DNA from: Fomitopsis serialis
Lineage: Eukaryota; Basidiomycota; Agaricomycetes; Polyporales; Fomitopsidaceae
Reading direction: 5' to 3'
Length of the DNA stretch: 64,000 nucleotides
Assembly (NCBI RefSeq): GCF_022376445.1
Contig: NW_025955026.1
Coordinates: 155,797-219,796 of the forward strand
The notes beneath the pieces were generated by a model, which saw only the letters and a list, made by a program, of their open reading frames with translations, made no database searches and was not told the origin of the DNA. The translations under genes were made by a program, and so were the position numbers. Below, one piece after another: positions 56,899 through 64,000 of the stretch (position 1 is the stretch's first letter; each line of letters opens with the position of its first letter).

Positions 56899-58878
56899 AT
56901 GGCTGTTCCGCGTACCAGCATGGCCTGTATTACACGAGTTCCGTCTACCGAGAGTCGTGTAGGCCCCGACCGTCACTCCGGCACCTGCAGCTCGCGCTCT
57001 GCGTATCGCCCTTATCCCTCTCCGACCTCTTCATCGTCGCGCTCATCTACACCAGGTGGTGAGTACCGTCGCCACCCCGTCCGCGCCGATCGTGAGCTTA
57101 ACATGGCCCTACCTCCACAGTCCAACGGCAGCGGGACGTGATGAGCGCTCCCCCTCAATATGTCGACTCTCCGCGCGGCGCGTTACGCGTCTTTGCATAC
57201 TCTCCTCCGCAAGGGCCGCCAGGTGCGACCATTACGGCGAACATCGACTTCACCGTCCAGGCCACGGATACGATCTACCTGCGCCTCGTCCTGGGCCGCC
57301 GTGCGTTGACGACGTCCGTGCGGAGGCTACCCTACAAGCATTTCGAGCTGCAGGCTCGCGTGCCCATGGACGATTCCACTGGCTCCCCTGGGTCCGTGAT
57401 GGCGCTGTCCGCGCAGGCCCTGGGCAGCAATGATGAGCTCATTGATACGGTCACCTTCGGCAATTTCACCATCGTTGACTTCGGTGCGTGCATTCGCCCG
57501 CCTGTGCCGCCGAGCAGCCCTAATAATATACTGTGTCAGCAGGCACCTACGTTGCGCCTATCACGGGTTACACCGCCCAGGATGACACCCTCGACAGCTC
57601 GATACCCCCAATCGTGCGCGCTACGGAGCGTCGAGACCACCGGGAAAGCTCGTCGATGGAAATCTACCCCTCGGACCACTACATGCAGGACTACAGCTGC
57701 ATCCGGACAGTGCGTCCGTCCAAGAAGACGTCGCTCATCCGCACGCGGAGAACCGTGTCCGGGGATGACGACTCCGGGACGAAGTGCGCGTCCCTCGTCC
57801 TGGAAGCGGACCTCGACGACATGTCCAAGGGCTGGGAAAAGGGCGAACTCGCTGCCGGTCGGCGGCTCGTATGCTTCTCCCGAGTACAAGAGGGCTCGAC
57901 GCTGAGGGTGTCGTGCGCGGCGATCAAGCAGGAAGACTACGCCGAGGGTGACGCCGTGGTCTCGTGCATATACCGGAAGGACACGGACAGCTGCTATGTC
58001 ACCTCCGTCGACATCATCCTCCTTCTCGAGCGCCTCGTCGGCCAGGAGTTCGACATCGAGGAGAAAAACCGCATCCGGCGGAACTTGGAGGGCTTCCGGC
58101 CCAAGACCATCTCCAAGAACCGGCCCGAGAGCAGCGAGTTCTTCCTCCAGATCATGAACTTCCCCGCCCCAAGCCGCGCAATATTGAGAAGGACTTGAAG
58201 GTGTTCGACTGGAGCATCCTGCCGCAGGCGCTCGACAAGATCATCTCGCGTTATGTGAGTTCTCCCGCCCGCATGATCGTTGCGTCGCACTTACAGTTAC
58301 CGTTACCCATGCAGACGCTCCCGCTCCCGCAGCCCCAGTCGAGGATAGACACCCCAGAGCGCACCGTGCCGTCGTCGTCCATGCCGTCGGGGTCCCTGTC
58401 GCCGCTGCCACCCTCGTCCCGCACGCACAGTCCGACGGAGTACTCGCCGCGCTCGAGCGGGTCTCTCGCAACGCCCGAGTTCCCCAGCGACGCGTACGGC
58501 AGCAGCCCCAGCACGCGCTCGTTCCCGTACATCCCCTCGCACGACCGCGGCGTGCCTGCGCTCCTCCCGGGCGACGTTAGCAGCAGCTCGTACGACGACC
58601 CGGGCTTCTACGACTCCTTCTCGTACTCGTCCGGCTCTACCGCGTCCACGCCCTTGATCACGACGCCCTCGTGCCCCGACTCGCATCCGGCATTCGGCGC
58701 AGACCAGGAGAAGGCGTTCCTGTCGTACGCGTCCTTCCCGCCGTCGGATGTTCTTGGCCCACCGGGCGTACGCGGTGACTTCGCGGGGCTCGACACCGCA
58801 CCCCTGCCGTCGTTCGGCTACGATGCGTTGAGCCAGAGGCACCACTCGCCCAGCCTATCTCCCGAAGCATACCTCTGA
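56899..58878 (+). CDS. Medusa-like (DUF7082-type) developmental regulator, one-base frameshift
   Basis: Exons 56899-57058, 57121-57483, 57540-58254 and 58315-58878 give about 600 aa if one missing base is assumed at the C run at 58165-58169. The N-terminus is Ser/Tyr/Pro-rich. The central region (SPPQGPPGATITANIDFT, LRLVLGRRALTTSVRRLP) is an Ig-like or CBF1-like fold. The core EEKNRIRRNLEGFRPKTISK, then SSEFFLQIMNFP and PKPRNIEKDLKVFDWSILP, is the conserved block of fungal Medusa/MedA-type proteins, which control conidiation and morphogenesis in ascomycetes. The frame break falls between MNFP and PKPRN, inside the best-conserved motif, and the downstream frame stays open to 58878. The C-terminus is Ser/Pro/Tyr-rich. 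The true start may lie further upstream. Confidence 0.7.
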
Positions 58879-59599
58879 ACCAACGCACGCGCTAACGCAT
58901 CAGAATACCACGCCCGAGATGTATGTATACTATCTATTCGGAGCTGTATCCCTTACCCGCCTTGTCGACACCACGAGATCCTTCCTATAGCTTTATATAT
59001 CTTCCCGTCATAGAATACCACTCTTCCCGCTTGCGAAATGGGGCTATACATGTATCATAGAAAACTCGAGTCTAACCTATGCTTGTCAGTAATACATAAT
59101 TTGTCTGCCGCCATGCTCGGTTGTCAAGTCGCGACTGGTCACGGCAGCGACACTGAGCATCGATGGCACGGTGGAGGCTCGTTCTTACCGCTTGATTTCG
59201 GCGGAGCAGAATCTGCTCGGGCCGGAGCGACATGTACGGAGCCCGACTTGCAAAAGCCACATGCCCAGCCATGATAGACATGAAACGGTCGTCTCCAGAT
59301 CGATAGGCTGTGTTGACCAGGTCCCGAGGGGGAGTTCCTTCATGGTTCTGTGCTCTGATGTAGGACGGACGTGTACGTGGCATGGGGGGCCCACTGACGC
59401 TTGTCGCGAAGCTTGAAGAATGAAGGGAACGAGGATCATGATTATGGCAAAGCCCTAGTATTCGCTACTGATTGCAGGACGCGCGCCCCATACACACCCT
59501 GTACACACCTGGTTGAGCTTTCCGGGGCAGCTGATAGTTCTGCGGCTCGTGACTCAGCGCAAAGAGACATTCTGATGCGGTCAAAAATGACCCTGCGAC
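58879..59599. other. Tail-to-tail intergenic region
   Basis: 3' flanks of the Medusa-like gene (+) and the two-exon orphan (-). Short ORFs only. Confidence 0.5.
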
Positions 59600-60283
59600 T
59601 CACCAAGACCAGATCGCGACCCCTATCAAACCTACCCATGGTCCAGGCGAGCTACCCTCCGGGGCAGCGAGTTGGCCGAGGAGAATGTACAGAACCGTCG
59701 AGTTGTCCGCCGCGATCCCTTCGATCATGAGGCAGTGCCGCCCTTGCAGCTGATCTAAGGCCTCCGTTAGGCTCGCGACCTCTCGCGTCGGCTTCGCGTG
59801 GAGCGGCAAAAGCGACCCCGGAAGGTGCGTGTGTGGGGAGAGATCGACATGCCGAACCTAAGAACGCAGCGTGTATGCGCATACACCGACGTAAAAATGT
59901 GACATTGCAGGCGACGAGGCGGCTGTTGAAACGCTTACCTTCGACTCTGGCGTCATCCGGGTCTTTAGCCCTAACGCATCGATTATGTCGGGTTCGTGCC
60001 CCGTCCCAAAGTCGCCTCGCCCGAGCCAGAACGCAACGTCGCCGTACTCGTCGCTTTCGCTGTTCTGTCCCGCGAGGATGCTGCCACAAGCCAGCGAGGA
60101 CGCTGCTGCTCCGGCACGCAGTGTGAGGCTCGACAGAAACCCGACATCGACGCTGTTTGATGATTGATCTCGGAGAACGAGGACGGGTGTGTCCGTGTTG
60201 TCGACGTCGATATACGGTGGGCTGTTCCCGTAAACGGCGGAGGCTGTTGCGGCCGCAGCGCGGGTTATGCTGGCTTGAGCCAT
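59600..60283 (-). CDS. Hypothetical protein, two exons
   Basis: Exon 1 60283-59939 and exon 2 59857-59600, joined over an 81-nt intron with a GTAAGC donor, close in phase to 200 aa. The ATG at 60283 opens MAQASITRAAAATASAVYGN. Notable strings are DTPVLVLRDQSSNSVDVGFL, an Ala/Ser-rich helix, DEYGDVAFWLGRGDFGTG, and in exon 2 ALDQLQGRHCLMIEGIAADN. A GTAGGT donor at 59635 could splice off the last 12 codons, so the C-terminus is uncertain. No signal peptide, membrane helix or known domain is visible and I do not recognise the family. Its start faces that of the LETM1 gene across 285 bp. Confidence 0.55.
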
Positions 60284-60568
60284 GGGTGTTCTGAGGAATA
60301 TAACGTCGACGATTGGGTGCAGTAGCAGTGAACACCGAAAGCATATATACACGCTGTCGCTCGTCGTCGCGGCCAATGGTAGCTTCGAGTTTTGTCGTCG
60401 GACGTAGAGGCTGCCGGTGGCGGGTGCCGCCCAGACGCGCGTGCCGCTCATCCTCCACCGCTCGCACTGTGCCTCTGCCGCCATCCTCTACCTTCACCAC
60501 GACGGTCACGTTCGCTCTCGCCTGACTTTCTCAATCGTATCTTTCTCTCCTCTGGAGACGCTGCTTGC
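60284..60568. promoter_or_regulatory. Divergent promoter region, orphan gene and LETM1 gene
   Basis: The two start codons are divergent and 285 bp apart. No TATA box is evident. The right half is CT-rich (TTTCTCTCCTCTGG) next to the LETM1-side start. Confidence 0.45.
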
Positions 60569-62088
60569 ATGCTGTGCGCCGTTGGACGGAATGGCTTCGT
60601 AGAGAGGTAAATAAATATCGCAAGGTTTTCATCCGGCACGCACTGAATCGGGGCACTCAATTCCTGCAGTCTTGCAGTATCAAGACACAACCGACAGGTC
60701 GTCATCTCTCAGTGCAGGCTGCGGCATGCAAACGCAAGTCTCTCGTCAATAGCGCATCGCAATTGGGCTGCGAAGCCGTCCGGTGCGCTCGTCGCGTACC
60801 AGCTGTCGGCTCGTCTATTGTCCACATCTACGCCACCGCCTGGAACGACGAAGACCAAGAACGCAAGCCCACCACCTATCCTGCTTCCACGAGCAAATCC
60901 AAGGTTCAGCTGCGACCAGCACCTGTGAAGCCCGGCAAGCCGTCTGCGGCGCCCGCAGAACCCGTCTCAGCGCCGACCAAGTCGACAGGCGCGCCAGCTC
61001 TAAATGCTGCCACATCTGAGTCGGCACCATCCACCACCCACGCAGAGTCGGTCATCGAGGCGACGAAACACGATCTTGAGGACGCGTCGCAGCATGGCAT
61101 CCTGGTCCCGCCGCCGGAGGGTGCCTCCCGGGTCGGCAAGCTCTGGCACCAAGCCAAGGAACTCTTCGTACGTATTTTCGCCCTCATGCATATTACTGTG
61201 CCCTGAGCGTGCAGTAGAAATTCTACTGGAGAGGCATCAAGCTGATCTGGACCCGACGTGCGCGCGTTCGGGAGATGGAGGAGAGGGTCAAGGCGGGCGG
61301 GCCGCCGCTGGCGCGGTGGGAGGTCAAGTTCATCCGGACGAACAACCGGGATACGTTGAAGTGAGTGATCCCTCAGCGGGTATTCGTTGCTGTCGAGATT
61401 GACTAGTGCGGGCGACCACTAGGCTCGTGCCTTTCCTCCTTATGGTGATCATCATCGAGGAGATCATCCCGCTGGTGGTGCTCTACGCACCCGGCGTGCT
61501 CCCGTCCACCTGCCTGCTCCCCTCGCAGAAGGAGCGCATCGACACTAAGCGGCGGGAGAAGCAGAAGACATACGCCCTCAACAACAGGCAGATGTTCGAG
61601 AAGCTCCGGCAGCGACTGTTGGCGAACCCGACGACGCCTGCGCGGACGCTATTGGACAGCCCGACGCTGATCGCCTTGAACGGGTGGGTTGCTACGCCTT
61701 CCGTGATCCGCAGCAATGCTGACCGGCACCGTTGATTAGTATTCTGGCCCTGTCCACGAACGGTTTGGACGCCCTCCGTTTCCGGAGACTGCACCAACAC
61801 CTGATGGCCATCGCAGAAGACGACGCGCTCTTGAAGCGAGAGTCTTTAGGGCAGTTCCTGAACCAGGAGCGCCTCAGGGAAGCGCTCGAGGAGCGGGGAA
61901 TGTACGTTGATCTTTCTAATATCACGACCCGCGTTCCTGGTGCTGATCGACATAGCATCACTGAGGGCCTTCCTCCCATGACCTGGCATGCGCGCCTTCA
62001 ATGGTGGCTGACAAACGTCGAGGGCGGGGACCCTTTCATCCAGCGCGTGCTGCTCGTCGCGAGCAGCGGGGCGGGCAAATTCGCATGA
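60569..62088 (+). CDS. LETM1-domain mitochondrial inner-membrane protein
   Basis: The conserved part is clear: exons ...-61167, 61218-61360, 61423-61683, 61740-61901 and 61956-62088 close in phase. They encode LWHQAKELF, FYWRGIKLIWTRRARVREME, GGPPLARWEVKFIRTN, a transmembrane segment (VPFLLMVIIIEEIIPLVVLY), LPSTCLLPSQKERID, and a LETM1 domain with LGQFLNQERLREALEERG and HARLQWWLTNVE. LETM1/Mdm38 proteins act in K+/H+ exchange and in anchoring mitochondrial ribosomes. The likely first exon is 60569-60606 with an intron to 60669, then a presequence-like stretch (LSARLLSTSTPPPGTTKTK). That frame and the frame of the Pro/Lys-rich linker at 60890 differ, so the join near 60860-60900 is unresolved. 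The protein is shorter than canonical Mdm38. Confidence 0.8.
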
Positions 62089-62252
62089 ATCGACTAAGTA
62101 CGGCGCTTCTGGGAGGCCTGTAGACATCTGCATCATCATCCTGCACGCATAACATACTGTCCTGTGGTACTACTTGCTACATACGTAGTGCGGTAATTTA
62201 TAATGGGGGCCACTAGAGCTACACACATCACTCACGACCTTCGCTCACGCGC
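62089..62252. other. Short tail-to-tail spacer
   Basis: Only 164 bp separate the LETM1 and SKI3 stop codons, so their 3' UTRs probably overlap as antisense pairs. Confidence 0.5.
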
Positions 62253-64000
62253 TCACTGCTCGTTCTGGGTGCCGACGAAGGCGAGTGCTTCCCAGTTGCG
62301 CGTGGCCCAAGGCGAGAGCATGACGGCCTTCTGGGCTAGCTTGTGCGCTTCTGCTGTTCGTTCTGGGCTTGGGGGGGCGAGGCAGCGCGTGATCGCCTCT
62401 AGGTGCAGCGACTGCCGTGCGTGCTCGAGGTTACCTTCGTGCGACCCGGATGCGCCTGCGAGGACCGCCTGCGCGCTCTTGCTGTCGCCTTGCTGCACGT
62501 TGAGACTCGCCAGGGTCTGGCGCATTTCGGGTAGAGACGGTTCCGCGAGTACTGCCTTCTGAGCGATGGACAGGGCCTGCGCGACGTCACCCTGTAGGAG
62601 CTATCAGCATCTTCAAATATCAGGATGCGAAATGCCGAGACTGACCTGAGCGAGGTGGTGCTGTATGAGCAGGTAGGTGACGTCCCTGCCCGGGTCTCGA
62701 CTGAGCCGCTGGTCCAGAGGAAGAGCGAGGATCTCCGAGAGGGCGGCGTCTACTAGACTTTCATCACCGGTTAGGATACCCATGCCTGCGAGCGTGTTGA
62801 TAGCCATGAGGTTCTCAGGATCAGACTCGATGCTACATGCGTAGTCGGACATTTCAGCACGATTCGACGACGAACAACGCGAACGAGGACGAACCTTTGC
62901 AAAAGTTGCGCCTTGGCAGATTCACGTCCTTCGTCTGACCCGATCGCCCAGAGTGTTTGCCCCAGCAAGACCACGATATGTCCCCGCATCGTCGGGTCAT
63001 CGGCGGCGACCGTCATTGCAGCCTCGAGGAACCCGAGCGCCTCTGCCAGTTGACCAAGCTTGAAATGAGCCAGCCCCGAAAGGAACTGTGTCTGTGCGAG
63101 CAATATTCGTGTAGTCCGGTCTTCTGGCTCTTCGGGCAACAGACCGAATACCACCTCCGTGGACGTAAGCACCTCATCGTAGTCTTGTATGGAGAGCCGC
63201 AACCTAGCCATGTTGGTATGCGCGATCGCGAAACGTCTCTCAATGTCAGGATCCTCGGTTTCCTCGTACGCGGCCTCGAGGAGAGACATCGCTCGGCTGA
63301 GGACCTCGATCCCAAGCTCGACGTGCCCGATGCGCTCGCAAACGAGGCCGAAGAGGTGCAAAGCCGAGGCATCGTCAGGTCGGCTCCTGCAGAACCTGTC
63401 CAGGACGAAGAACGCCGGGAAGAGATCATCCGATGTCGGAGCTATCCTTGACGGAGTTGTATTCAATTTCTTGAACAGCCGTGCTGCAAACTCCACGTCC
63501 GCTTCAGGCTGCACGCTGGTGTTTCAGTATCTCATGCGCTGGGCAGTTATTGTGTGCTCACCACAGGCGCCGCTAGGCCTGTTGCGTGTTCAAACAAGGC
63601 CCTCGCCTCCTGGGCATGGCCATTCACTGTGGCCACGAGACCCTGCCCCACCCAAGCCAATGCGTAGTCAGGATCAAGCGTCTGCGCCTTGAAGAACGCC
63701 TCGTTGGCAAGTTCAGCATCGTCGTGGTGAAGATAGAATAGGCCCATGCCGGTCCAGGTCACAGCGTTCTATGGGGATAGTCCAAATTGTTATCATGGGA
63801 TGATTGCACGGTTACATTGCACACACCTTGGAGTTGATCTCGATAGCTCGGATGTAGGCATGCTGAGCGACCTCGGCTGCGACTCAAAGGTAGCCGTCCC
63901 CAGTGCATTCCAATACTGCTCGTTGGATGGTTCACAACGCAATGCATCCTTGATCTGGCGTGTTCCATGCTGCCGCGCCTGCTCAGCAGCTGATCTTGCG
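62253..64000 (-). CDS. SKI3: SKI3, TPR subunit of the Ski complex (C-terminal part, cut by window edge)
   Basis: The visible exons are 64000-63827, 63768-63562, 63508-62895, 62832-62648 and 62591-62253 (introns 53-62 nt), about 506 aa of the C-terminal end. The TPR helices show EPSNEQYWNALGTATFESQP, AVTWTGMGLFYLHHDDAELA, FFKAQTLDPDYALAWVGQGL, ALHLFGLVCERIGHVELGIE, and SDPENLMAINTLAGMGILTG. Ski3 scaffolds the Ski2 helicase and Ski8 to feed RNA into the cytoplasmic exosome for 3'-to-5' decay. One frame break lies at about 63885 between ESQPR and VAQHAYIRAIEI; one extra G in the GG run restores it. The 5' part of the gene lies beyond 64000. Confidence 0.85.

Noticed and set aside
1..64000. CRISPR arrays, rRNA or tRNA genes
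   Set aside because: None seen; the tandem repeats present lack regular unique spacers and the organism is a eukaryote.

Overview
This window is nuclear DNA of a mushroom-forming basidiomycete (Agaricomycetes, most like Polyporales). Evidence: dense genes with many 45-80 nt GT-AG introns, CT-rich promoters, high GC, and several protein families I know only from Agaricomycetes. There are no bacterial features: no operons, rRNA, tRNA or CRISPR arrays that I could find. The call to genus is inference.

Layout. The left part (1-25 kb) is accessory sequence. It holds short lineage-specific genes (266-884, 2622-3004, 4865-5660), two members of large basidiomycete families of unknown function (8720-10785 and 16992-19880), a membrane/coiled-coil protein (11556-14342), a WD40 protein (14747-16498), GC-rich minisatellites, a decayed But2-like gene (20940-21673) and a Cys-cluster/coiled-coil gene (23869-25114). 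The middle (25.4-34 kb) is rearranged: two direct copies of a dispersed repeat bracket a SET1-like histone H3K4 methyltransferase gene, and the second copy cuts it inside the SET domain. A dead ABC transporter and a minisatellite follow. A third, earlier copy of the repeat lies at 998-2160.

The right part (34.5-64 kb) is the conserved core: an F-box/LRR protein, a secreted FAD (PCMH-type) oxidase, LSM2 and a Spc34-like DASH subunit sharing a 142-bp divergent promoter, a complete 12-exon DOCK-family GEF, mediator subunit MED27, a Medusa-type (DUF7082-like) transcriptional regulator, a two-exon orphan, a LETM1-domain mitochondrial protein, and the C-terminal half of the Ski complex TPR protein SKI3. 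These serve unrelated housekeeping jobs (spliceosome, kinetochore, Rho-GTPase signalling, transcription, mitochondria, RNA decay).

Two observations stand out. First, the repeat carries an intron-bearing gene fragment and a perfect 11-bp hairpin, and has broken a SET1-like gene. Second, many otherwise clean genes are out of frame by exactly one missing base at short C/G runs, and near-identical repeat copies differ by the same kind of change. This points to homopolymer contraction in the assembly, so single frameshifts here should not be read as gene death without raw reads.
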